From Bacteriovoracaceae bacterium (GTDB taxonomy: Bacteria; Bdellovibrionota; Bacteriovoracia; Bacteriovoracales; Bacteriovoracaceae), in contig CANFNN010000211.1 in assembly GCA_947448095.1 (NCBI GenBank), positions 1 through 5,405 of the forward strand: 5,405 nt of DNA, read 5' to 3'. Positions 1 to 5,111 of this stretch are shown here, piece by piece. The notes below the pieces were generated by a model, which saw only the letters and a list, made by a program, of their open reading frames with translations, did not search any database and was not told the origin of the DNA. Position 1 is the stretch's first letter. Each line of letters opens with the position of its first letter. A program made the translations under genes and the position numbers.

Positions 1-139
1 CTATGAAAATACTGACAAACTCCCGTGGAACTTATCCCGAGTGACTGTGGGTCTTGGTCTTCAGGCCGAAACTGAAGTCTTGGAATTTCTTGAAGCGGAA
101 GCTGTAGCGGAAATTGAATTACGGTTCCAAAAAAATTAA
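1..139 (+). CDS. 3' end of an unrecognised gene of the same repeat family as the next two genes (partial)
   Basis: An open frame runs in from the left edge (first whole codon at base 2) and ends at TAA 137-139, giving the last 45 residues of a protein whose start is outside the window. The tail is built of alternating polar and hydrophobic residues, as in consecutive beta strands, and ends ELRFQKN. From its Trp (residue 9 of the fragment) to the final Asn it aligns without gaps to a 37-residue unit in the next gene and to another in the gene after that. The stop lies 15 nt before the next start, so the three genes are probably co-transcribed. Its N-terminus, signal peptide and total length cannot be seen. 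The frame is supported by this similarity and by spacing; function unknown. Confidence 0.75.
   Translation, partial: YENTDKLPWNLSRVTVGLGLQAETEVLEFLEAEAVAEIELRFQKN
26..136 (+). repeat. 37-residue beta unit, copy in the upstream gene fragment
   Basis: Protein-level repeat from Trp9 to the terminal Asn45 of the fragment. Against the copy at 359-469 it aligns without gaps over 37 residues: Trp at position 1, hydrophobic residues at 6, 10 and 12, Ala at 14, and a terminal aromatic-x-(K/Q)-K-N-like end (RFQKN). It is also ungapped against the copy at 1544-1654. The similarity is seen in the translation, not in the DNA. Confidence 0.55.
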
Positions 140-142
140 TTG

Positions 143-147
143 AAAGG
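143..147 (+). promoter_or_regulatory. Ribosome binding site deciding the ATG at 155
   Basis: AAAGG lies seven nt before ATG 155, good Shine-Dalgarno spacing. It lies downstream of the alternative TTG at 140, so it supports the ATG start and the intact signal peptide. Confidence 0.6.
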
Positions 148-154
148 TTATTCT

Positions 155-1360
155 ATGAAACGCATTTCTCTTATAGTTCTTTTCCTTTCTCAAGCGGCAT
201 TGGCCAATGTGGGAAAAGTTCCTCTGGATTGGATCAAGCCTGGTAGTCAGCATCAAAAAGCGTTTACCTCTCTTAATCAACTGGATAGCGCCTATAAAAA
301 TATTCTTGATGCAAACATGAGTCTATTTAAAAACATCCCTGAGGATGGTCACAAAAGATGGTCTCTTCAGAGTATCCGAACTGAAGTCGCTATTGAGGCC
401 GGAGGTACGATTGGTGTCATGGGTGTAGGTGGAGAAGCTGCCTTGGAATTAGTCTGGGTTAAGAAGAATAGCTCTTCCAAAATGAATCGAGCTATTCGCC
501 TTATGGAAGAGGTCACAGAACCAGAATCCGAAAGTATTCAGATTCGTGGTGAAATGACGGAAGAATCATTGGCCCAAGAGATTGCACCGATAGTCGATTT
601 GGCAATCGCATCGGGACATATGAGAAAGCGGCGAAGACTTTTTAATGGACTCTTTAAAGAAGCGCTTAAGTTTCAGAGCACAATTCGCGAGCTTGAAACA
701 GCTCCCGCCATGGGACCGTGGTACGCGTATAAATACCAATTAGAATTGTATGTTTCCGCCGAAGGAAACATCTCGCTCGTTGCGATTGGAAATTCTATTC
801 GCTTGAGAATGGAGTGGTGGAGACTCAAAAAAAATGAGGCGAAGGCATTCTATCCACCTATGATTCAGGAGGAGCTCTCGGCGAACGCTAAGTTTGTTAC
901 TGCCATCGCTTCAGATTTATCGGTGATGAATGACACTCCTTTAGATAATGGATTTAAGTTAAACGTGCTCAAAGTTGGAGTTGGGACTACGGTTACGGGG
1001 AATCTTTTCTTCGTGAAAGGGAAAGCCAAAGCCGTTGGATCCATTTTCTTTAAGCGTGACCCTAATGAAGATCAAGCCTTAGTGCTTCCGACATTGATGA
1101 ATGATGTTTCAAGTTACGGTATGATTGAAGGCGGATCGGTAGTCGATGTTCCAAGATTTAGTTTTCGTGAAGGCATCAAAAAAGCCTCGGGCATTGCTCA
1201 GTTTTTTGCTTCTCGGGCCAAAACCAAAGAAGAAGGGCAGTTCGAACTGAATGTCATTGAGGCAGAATTTGAACTTTTCACGAGTGGTGGTATTGGGATT
1301 GTTTCAGTCGAAGGAAGTTCCCTCATCACATTGTTCGTCACGAGAAACGTCACTATTTAA
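155..1360 (+). CDS. Exported beta-repeat protein of unknown function, 401 aa
   Basis: I do not recognise this protein. The chosen ATG at 155 has AAAGG seven nt upstream and puts a classic signal peptide at the N-terminus: basic MKR, a hydrophobic core, then ALA before Asn18, a likely signal peptidase I site. The in-frame TTG at 140, immediately after the previous stop, would add five residues ahead of the signal peptide and is less likely. The mature part has no lipobox and no second membrane helix. Beta-strand-rich segments at residues 69-105, 189-227, about 267-303 and about 361-398 resemble one another; the first two start with Trp and end KKN. Between the first two lies a probably helical, charged stretch with a basic cluster MRKRRR near 156-161. 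The two beta segments with conserved edges suggest a repeated domain rather than an enzyme fold. It sits 15 nt after the upstream fragment and 9 nt before the next exported protein. Export is well supported; final location (periplasm, outer membrane or outside) and role are unknown. Confidence 0.85.
   Translation: MKRISLIVLFLSQAALANVGKVPLDWIKPGSQHQKAFTSLNQLDSAYKNILDANMSLFKNIPEDGHKRWSLQSIRTEVAIEAGGTIGVMGVGGEAALELVWVKKNSSSKMNRAIRLMEEVTEPESESIQIRGEMTEESLAQEIAPIVDLAIASGHMRKRRRLFNGLFKEALKFQSTIRELETAPAMGPWYAYKYQLELYVSAEGNISLVAIGNSIRLRMEWWRLKKNEAKAFYPPMIQEELSANAKFVTAIASDLSVMNDTPLDNGFKLNVLKVGVGTTVTGNLFFVKGKAKAVGSIFFKRDPNEDQALVLPTLMNDVSSYGMIEGGSVVDVPRFSFREGIKKASGIAQFFASRAKTKEEGQFELNVIEAEFELFTSGGIGIVSVEGSSLITLFVTRNVTI
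359..469 (+). repeat. 37-residue beta unit, copy A of the 401-aa protein
   Basis: Residues 69-105 of the exported 401-aa protein. It starts with Trp, continues as three short alternating-pattern strands separated by Gly-rich turns (EAGG, GVGG), and ends LELVWVKKN. The end matches IEFRWTRKN of the small downstream protein position by position (aliphatic, Glu, hydrophobic, x, Trp, x, basic, Lys, Asn). Confidence 0.6.
719..835 (+). repeat. Beta unit, copy B of the 401-aa protein
   Basis: Residues 189-227 (39 residues, two more than copy A). It begins Pro-Trp, like the copy in the upstream fragment, and shares with it the pattern Trp-x8-Leu-x-(Leu/Val)-x-Ala-Glu without gaps. It ends MEWWRLKKN. 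The extra two residues fall near the second or third strand. Confidence 0.55.
953..1063 (+). repeat. Weaker beta unit, copy C of the 401-aa protein
   Basis: Residues about 267-303. Three alternating hydrophobic strands separated by Gly/Lys turns lead to SIFFKRDPN, in which a basic pair and Asn sit where other copies have (K/R)KN. The leading Trp is absent, so the assignment is tentative. Confidence 0.3.
1235..1348 (+). repeat. Weaker beta unit, C-terminal copy D of the 401-aa protein
   Basis: Residues about 361-398, close to the C-terminus. A strand FELNV, a Gly-rich turn TSGG, a strand GIVSVE and a last strand ending LFVTRN follow the order of the clear copies. The first strand is shifted and there is no Trp, so this may be a diverged copy or simply a similar beta hairpin. 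Confidence 0.35.
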
Positions 1361-1369
1361 GGAAAACAA

Positions 1370-1687
1370 ATGAAGATTAAATATTTGATTGCAGCACTCT
1401 TAATTACGTTTCAAGTCCAAGCAGGGATTGAGTCAGCATCCAGGATCGTTGCCAAACAGGTGAGAAGAAAATTAATTCATGCACAAAGTGCTTTGTCTCG
1501 GCCTGTTACGCCTTATCTTTATACGGGAAGCGATAATACGGCCTATTATATGAAAAGAATTCGTCTACAGTTTGAACCATTTGTTGAATTTCATTTAGCC
1601 GTTTTTGAAATTAAAATTTTCCCTATCATTGAATTCAGGTGGACTCGAAAAAATCCTCAAGGCTGGGTCAATTATAAGAGGGAATAG
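1370..1687 (+). CDS. Small exported protein with a single beta unit, 105 aa, unknown function
   Basis: I do not recognise this protein. ATG 1370 has GGAA five nt upstream, directly after the previous stop TAA, and begins only 9 nt after that gene, so the two are very likely translated from one message. Residues 1-18 form a signal peptide (MKIK, hydrophobic core, VQA before Gly19), leaving a mature protein of about 87 residues. The first part of the mature chain is basic and probably helical (RIVAKQVRRK at 25-34). Residues 59-95 match the 37-residue beta unit of the upstream neighbours without gaps, ending IEFRWTRKN. A polar tail of ten residues follows. There is no cysteine and no membrane helix after the signal. 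It could be a subunit or accessory partner of the larger exported protein; that is inference from shared unit and operon position only. It converges on the next gene with a 4-nt gap. Confidence 0.78.
   Translation: MKIKYLIAALLITFQVQAGIESASRIVAKQVRRKLIHAQSALSRPVTPYLYTGSDNTAYYMKRIRLQFEPFVEFHLAVFEIKIFPIIEFRWTRKNPQGWVNYKRE
1544..1654 (+). repeat. 37-residue beta unit in the 105-aa protein
   Basis: Residues 59-95 of the small exported protein. Tyr replaces the leading Trp; Arg and Ile at positions 5-6, hydrophobics at 8, 10 and 14 and Glu at 15 follow the pattern of the other copies, and the last nine residues match copy A of the 401-aa protein at nearly every position class. Length is exactly that of copy A and of the upstream fragment copy. 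Confidence 0.55.
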
Positions 1688-1691
1688 TTCT

Positions 1692-2063
1692 CTAACTTGC
1701 GATATCCAATTGTGAGCATTCAGAAATAATCTTATAAAGAGGGTCATTTCTTTTCTGAAGGATCTTAATAATTTCGGACTTCGGTAACATGATTATAGTT
1801 GAATCTTTTTTTACCCTGCAGTTGTAGTGAAGGGGAACATTTTCCAGCATGCTATTAATTCCTACGATAGATCCTGGGGTATTAATGATAAGTGATTTTT
1901 TTTTCTTGAAGAGTTCTATTTCCCCATGAAAAAGAATGATGCCAGTATTTGAAATTTGTTTTTCATAAACCAGATCAAAATCGTTGTTAAAGGTGATCAC
2001 CTCAAAAAAATCAGCGATTCGTTTTAAATTAAGGGCATCAAGTTGAGGGATGTTGTTTTTCAT
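1692..2063 (-). CDS. Stand-alone cyclic-nucleotide-binding-like (CRP-type sensor) domain protein, 123 aa
   Basis: The protein consists almost entirely of one domain resembling the beta-roll of the CRP/FNR cNMP-binding family: an N-terminal helix (about 8-21), a strand segment around 29-34, the roll GIILFHGEIELF at 41-52, the turn TPGSIVG at 62-68, and the closing strands and helix at 82-103. CRP-like regulators usually have about 200-230 residues with a C-terminal helix-turn-helix; none is present. Aligned with E. coli CRP, the phosphate-binding cassette is degenerate: the Glu of GEL is Ile69 and the Arg-Ser pair is His79-Tyr80. It therefore probably does not bind cAMP in the known way; it may bind another ligand or act by protein contact. 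It lies 70 nt after the TauE-like permease on the same strand. Its start ATG has only a weak GAG upstream. Family call moderate, function unknown; no signal peptide, so cytoplasmic. Confidence 0.7.
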   Translation of the reverse strand: MKNNIPQLDALNLKRIADFFEVITFNNDFDLVYEKQISNTGIILFHGEIELFKKKKSLIINTPGSIVGINSMLENVPLHYNCRVKKDSTIIMLPKSEIIKILQKRNDPLYKIISECSQLDIAS

Positions 2064-2133
2064 TTGCTCATTCTCGGTGATTTCGGCAAAGAAAAAAATG
2101 TCCTACATCAGCTTATTTGGAAGTACTGGTCAG

Positions 2134-2862
2134 CTAGAAAACCTTAATCAAGAGTTTTACAGAAATGAATAAAATCAATATTGCGGTCAAGCGTTGAATG
2201 GAACCTTGTGAAATTCTTGGGTGGGACCCCATAAATGACCCCAGCATGCCACCACAGACGACGGCCAGGTAAAGAGGCCAATAGTGAAGTAGTTCTGTTT
2301 CCATGCCTTTGGTAAACTGTCCAATGAGTCCGGCCACAGAGTTCAAAAAGATGAAGGCGCTCGCCGTTGACGCCACTTCTTTTGGTTTTCCCCATTTCAT
2401 ATTAAGCATCAAAGGAGCGAGGAAGATTCCTCCTCCAATCCCCACTAAGCCAGAAAGAAACCCTAAGCCGCCACCTACTAAAAGTGAAACTGGTAGAGAG
2501 GGTATTTTGGTGGATTCAAGAGACGTCTTTGGAATAAAAAGTAATCTGACGCCCGCTAAAATTAAACAACTGGTCAGAAGGATTAAAAAAGATCTTTCCG
2601 TAAGATGAAACATCCCTCCCCAAAAAGCCAAGGGAACTGAGGCAAGCACAAATGGAAGTATAAGTGGTTTGTTAAAGTGTTTGTTTTTATAAAAATGATA
2701 ACAACTGCCACTCACGACCAGCAAATTACAGATCAATGCCAATTTAGGAATGAGGAAATAAGGTACGTTAGAGACTGCGAGAGCAGCTAAATAGGAAGAG
2801 CCCCCGCCGAAGCCAACGATGGCATAGAGAAGAGCAATCACAAAAAAACTGAGTGCTAACAT
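2134..2862 (-). CDS. TauE/SafE-family membrane permease, 242 aa
   Basis: A polytopic inner-membrane protein with the two-half organisation of the TauE/SafE (sulfite exporter / DUF81) family. Each half opens with a hydrophobic helix carrying a glycine motif: GFGGG at residues 17-21 and GIGGG at 141-145, both followed by hydrophobic stretches; further helices lie near 37-52, 66-83, 91-109, 127-155, 170-182, 194-213 and 223-240. Length is typical (about 240-270). Family members move sulfite, sulfoacetate or other organic or sulfur anions; the substrate cannot be read from sequence. The ATG at 2862 is preferred: AAGGA lies seven nt upstream and a TATAAT hexamer sits 22 nt before it on the coding strand. 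An in-frame GTG at 2904, with GGGAG nine nt before it, would add 14 polar residues but lies upstream of that promoter. It is divergent from deoD and leads into the cNMP-domain gene, a possible but unproven regulatory partner. Confidence 0.88.
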   Translation of the reverse strand: MLALSFFVIALLYAIVGFGGGSSYLAALAVSNVPYFLIPKLALICNLLVVSGSCYHFYKNKHFNKPLILPFVLASVPLAFWGGMFHLTERSFLILLTSCLILAGVRLLFIPKTSLESTKIPSLPVSLLVGGGLGFLSGLVGIGGGIFLAPLMLNMKWGKPKEVASTASAFIFLNSVAGLIGQFTKGMETELLHYWPLYLAVVCGGMLGSFMGSHPRISQGSIQRLTAILILFISVKLLIKVF

Positions 2863-2869
2863 GAACTTA

Positions 2870-2874
2870 TCCTT
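2870..2874 (-). promoter_or_regulatory. Ribosome binding site for the permease ATG at 2862
   Basis: AAGGA on the minus strand, seven nt before ATG 2862. It favours this start over the GTG at 2904. Confidence 0.6.
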
Positions 2875-2884
2875 ATGTGTTGTT

Positions 2885-2890
2885 ATTATA
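2885..2890 (-). promoter_or_regulatory. Candidate -10 element for the permease gene
   Basis: A perfect TATAAT on the minus strand. Transcription would start near 2878, giving a leader of about 15 nt that still contains the AAGGA. No good -35 hexamer stands at 16-18 nt spacing (TTCTAT at 17), so the promoter is likely weak or activator-dependent, or the match is chance in AT-rich DNA. Confidence 0.35.
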
Positions 2891-2934
2891 GGCCTAACGT
2901 TCACAAAATAGAACTCCCTGAGCTAGGTCATGTT

Positions 2935-2940
2935 TATAAT
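2935..2940 (+). promoter_or_regulatory. Candidate -10 element for deoD
   Basis: A perfect TATAAT on the plus strand, placing transcription start near 2947 and a leader of about 37 nt that contains the AAGGAG site. No convincing -35 hexamer is seen (AACTCC at 17 nt spacing), and the TG of an extended -10 is one base out of place. Confidence 0.4.
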
Positions 2941-2972
2941 GCCTAAAATTTGTCATAAATTCCTAATTCATC

Positions 2973-2978
2973 AAGGAG
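2973..2978 (+). promoter_or_regulatory. Ribosome binding site setting the deoD GTG start
   Basis: AAGGAG, a near-perfect Shine-Dalgarno, five nt before GTG 2984. It decides in favour of this start over the in-frame ATG codons at 2930 and 2939, which overlap the candidate -10 element. Confidence 0.75.
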
Positions 2979-2983
2979 TACGA

Positions 2984-3682
2984 GTGAGCATTCATATTAA
3001 CGGTAAGCGCGGAGATGTGGCAGAAACGGTTCTTTTGCCAGGGGATCCACTCAGGGCCAAATTCATCGCTGAGCATCTTTTACAAGACGTGCAATGCTAT
3101 TCCCAAGTTCGGGGTATGTATGGCTTTACCGGTTTTTATAAAGGCCAAAGAGTTTCCGTTCAGGGAACAGGCATGGGACTGCCTTCGCATTCCATTTATG
3201 TAAATGAGCTAATTGATTTCTTCGGAGTGAAAAATCTGATTCGAATTGGTACCTGTGGATCGTTTCAAGAAAATATTAAACTAAGAGACGTCGTCCTAGC
3301 GATGAGTTCGTGCTCTGAATCGAATTTCAACCATAAAACTTTTAAGGGCATGGACTATTCACCCACTGCAGATTTTGGGCTTCTTTTGCAGGCCTATAAT
3401 CAATCCAAAGAGAAAAAGAAAAATATCCATGTTGGAAGTGTTTTGTCTTCAGATGTATTTTATAACGAAGATCCTGAAGAGTGGAAGCTTTGGGCAAGGC
3501 ATGGTGTCTTGGCAGTAGAAATGGAAACATCGGCTCTCTATACCATCGCTGCTCGTAAGCAATGTCGCGCCTTAAGTATTCTCACGGTCAGCGACAGTTT
3601 AGTGACGGGAGAGGCCAGCGGATCCCTCGAGAGGGAGCAAAATTTTACGGATATGGTGGAGATTGCCCTTAGTGCTCTCTAA
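2984..3682 (+). CDS. deoD: Purine nucleoside phosphorylase, hexameric DeoD type, 232 aa
   Basis: DeoD cleaves purine (deoxy)nucleosides with phosphate to free base and (deoxy)ribose 1-phosphate in cytoplasmic purine salvage. From the GTG start the protein keeps E. coli DeoD numbering exactly: His4, Gly20 and Arg24 in the LLPGDPLRAK segment, Arg43 in VRGMYGFTG, Arg87 in IRIG, Phe159-Tyr160, Glu179-Met180-Glu181 in the VEMET nucleoside-binding motif, and catalytic Asp204 with Arg217. The usual phosphate-contacting Ser90 is Thr, a conservative change. Length (232) fits the family (about 233-239), and no domain is missing. The annotated start could be confused with ATG 2930, but those extra 18 residues have no counterpart in the family, whereas GTG gives the standard opening S-I-H-I and an AAGGAG site. 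Divergent from the TauE-like permease; trpS follows 44 nt downstream but seems to have its own promoter. No other deo genes are adjacent. Confidence 0.96.
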   Translation: MSIHINGKRGDVAETVLLPGDPLRAKFIAEHLLQDVQCYSQVRGMYGFTGFYKGQRVSVQGTGMGLPSHSIYVNELIDFFGVKNLIRIGTCGSFQENIKLRDVVLAMSSCSESNFNHKTFKGMDYSPTADFGLLLQAYNQSKEKKKNIHVGSVLSSDVFYNEDPEEWKLWARHGVLAVEMETSALYTIAARKQCRALSILTVSDSLVTGEASGSLEREQNFTDMVEIALSAL

Positions 3683-3691
3683 TGACGCTCC

Positions 3692-3720
3692 TTGTTTTTT
3701 TATCTCGTGCCCAGTATACT
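3692..3720 (+). promoter_or_regulatory. Candidate trpS promoter (TTGTTT-17-TATACT), possibly giving a leaderless mRNA
   Basis: TTGTTT at 3692-3697 (TTG of the -35 consensus) and TATACT at 3715-3720 (five of six -10 matches) are separated by the optimal 17 nt. The -10 ends only six nt before the trpS ATG, so transcription should start at or within a base or two of the A of ATG 3727. Confidence 0.55.
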
Positions 3721-3726
3721 TAGCCC

Positions 3727-4719
3727 ATGAAAAAAACAATTTTAAGCGGTAGCACCGTCACTGGTGATTTAACTTTAGGCAATTATATTGGTGCTATTCA
3801 TAACTGGAAGCAGCTCCAGGAAAAGTATGACTGTCTCTATTTTTTAGCTGATTTGCATGCGCTTACTGTTTTTCAAGATCCAAAAGTTTTAAGAGACCGA
3901 ACCTATAGTTTTTTTGCCCAGTATCTTGCTCTTGGTCTAGATCCCCAGAAAAATATTATTTTTGTTCAGTCTCAAGTTCCAGAGCATACAGAACTTTCTT
4001 GGGTCCTGACTTGTTTGACCCCTATGGGTTATTTGAATCGCATGACTCAGTTTAAAGAGAAATCAGAAAAGCATGTTAAAAACATTAATGCCGGCCTTTA
4101 CACATATCCTATTCTCATGGCGGCAGATATTCTTTTGTATCAAGCTGACCTCGTTCCAGTTGGAGAGGATCAAAGACAGCATCTTGAACTTTGTAGAGAC
4201 ATTGTAGGATTTTTTGAAAATCGCTACGGCGAAGGTATTTTAAAAATGCCTGAGGCCTATATCGGAAAATCGGGAGCTCGAATTATGTCGCTCCAGGACC
4301 CTGAAAAGAAAATGTCCAAATCAGATGAAAACGAAAAGAACTTTGTTTCCATTATTGATGACGCTAAAAAAATTGAAAAAAAGATCAAAGGTGCCGCGAC
4401 CGATTCTGGCACTGAAATTAAATATGATCCTGAAACCAAACCTGGTCTTTCAAATCTCATGACTATTTATTCTGTTCTTAGTGGCAAGACGACTGAGGAG
4501 CTAGAAAAAGAGTATGAGGGGAAAATGTACGGGCACCTAAAAGTGGATCTGGCCGACGTTGTGGTTCAGACACTTAGGCCCGTGCGTGAGAAATATGATG
4601 ATCTCATGAAGAACAAAGACCATCTGGATCAGCTGATGAAGAGTGGCTCTGAGCGAGCGCGTGCTCGTTCTCGCGTTACTTTGGAAAACGTCTATAAAGC
4701 TGTGGGTCTAGTTCGCTAA
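3727..4719 (+). CDS. trpS: Tryptophanyl-tRNA synthetase, 330 aa
   Basis: TrpRS activates tryptophan with ATP and charges tRNA-Trp in the cytoplasm. Full-length class I synthetase (bacterial TrpRS are about 325-340 aa). The HIGH-type signature is TLGN at 16-19, ADLHALT lies at 41-47, MTQFKEKS at 106-113, the Trp-recognition segment PILMAAD at 128-134, VGEDQ at 145-149 and KMSKS at 195-199, followed by the helical anticodon-binding region containing TKPGLSNL at 237-244. The start is fixed by homology: KTILSG directly precedes the Rossmann fold. The loop before the HIGH motif reads GSTVTG, where the family normally has Gly-x-Gln-Pro-(Ser/Thr)-Gly; the key sites elsewhere are intact, so it is probably active. 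No Shine-Dalgarno precedes the ATG. It converges on the DCC-family gene with a 5-nt gap. No leader peptide, T-box or trp biosynthesis gene is adjacent. Confidence 0.98.
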   Translation: MKKTILSGSTVTGDLTLGNYIGAIHNWKQLQEKYDCLYFLADLHALTVFQDPKVLRDRTYSFFAQYLALGLDPQKNIIFVQSQVPEHTELSWVLTCLTPMGYLNRMTQFKEKSEKHVKNINAGLYTYPILMAADILLYQADLVPVGEDQRQHLELCRDIVGFFENRYGEGILKMPEAYIGKSGARIMSLQDPEKKMSKSDENEKNFVSIIDDAKKIEKKIKGAATDSGTEIKYDPETKPGLSNLMTIYSVLSGKTTEELEKEYEGKMYGHLKVDLADVVVQTLRPVREKYDDLMKNKDHLDQLMKSGSERARARSRVTLENVYKAVGLVR

Positions 4720-4724
4720 GTCGC

Positions 4725-5111
4725 TTAAACAATAAAGCGCATCTTTTCTTCAGTTGTTGGTAAGCGGCAGGTGTCACGTTTACCAAACAGAGTGTATCTG
4801 TTCTTTGCAACTAAATCATAAATCCTGTCTGAAAATGCGGTGGGGAAAAGTCGAAGAATTAATAAGCATTTCCACGGGCCGCCCAATTCAGATACTGCCA
4901 GCAAGACTCCCTTTGATTTTCGATAAGTCTTTCCCTCGAGAAGTACCACCAACGATTTTAAATCAATCACATCCTCTTGGTTAAGAGTTGTTTTCGCATA
5001 ATCACTTTGGAGAGCGCAAAATTTAAAGATGCCTCTTTTATCAACTTTCATCATAAAGTCGATAAAGCCATTACACAGACCACAGTAGCCATCAAAAAAA
5101 ATGACCTTCAT
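4725..5111 (-). CDS. DCC-family (DUF393) thiol-disulfide oxidoreductase-like protein, 128 aa
   Basis: The N-terminus carries the family signature: strand VIFF followed by Asp7-Gly-Tyr-Cys10-Gly-Leu-Cys13-Asn14, a thioredoxin-like CxxC preceded by the Asp that names the DxxCxxC group. The middle ALQSD (33-37) and the C-terminal NRYTLFGKR (104-112) with a nearby Cys115 in a CxxP are also family hallmarks. Length is typical (about 115-140). Members are presumed redox proteins, but substrates are mostly unknown. No signal peptide is present, so it should act in the cytoplasm. Extra cysteines occur at 32 and 82. The start ATG overlaps the stop of the upstream amidotransferase gene in an ATGA, and no clear Shine-Dalgarno is visible, so translation is probably coupled to that gene. 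Confidence 0.9.
   Translation of the reverse strand: MKVIFFDGYCGLCNGFIDFMMKVDKRGIFKFCALQSDYAKTTLNQEDVIDLKSLVVLLEGKTYRKSKGVLLAVSELGGPWKCLLILRLFPTAFSDRIYDLVAKNRYTLFGKRDTCRLPTTEEKMRFIV

Noticed and set aside
2144..2395. Minus-strand open frame of 83 codons within the permease gene in another frame
   Set aside because: Lies wholly inside the clear TauE/SafE gene on the same strand, with no family resemblance; composition is that of a shifted frame.
2303..2608. Plus-strand open frame of 101 codons antisense to the permease gene
   Set aside because: Pro/Lys-rich translation typical of the reverse of a membrane-protein gene; no recognisable domain and no good Shine-Dalgarno.
2917..2927. Imperfect palindrome CCTGAGCTAGG between the divergent promoters, considered as an operator
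   Set aside because: Only three base pairs in each arm match; easily chance.
3342..3530. Minus-strand open frame antisense to deoD
   Set aside because: Fully covered by the well-conserved deoD frame; no sign of a real protein.
3693..3701. T-rich run after deoD, considered as an intrinsic terminator
   Set aside because: No stem can be found immediately upstream; the run sits between and within the candidate trpS promoter elements instead.
4257..4460. Minus-strand open frame antisense to trpS
   Set aside because: Fully inside the conserved trpS frame; no independent support.
4722..4739. Hairpin CGCTT / AAGCG with an 8-base loop between the trpS and DCC stops, considered as a bidirectional terminator
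   Set aside because: Only five base pairs with a large AT-rich loop and no clean T tract on either side; too weak to call.
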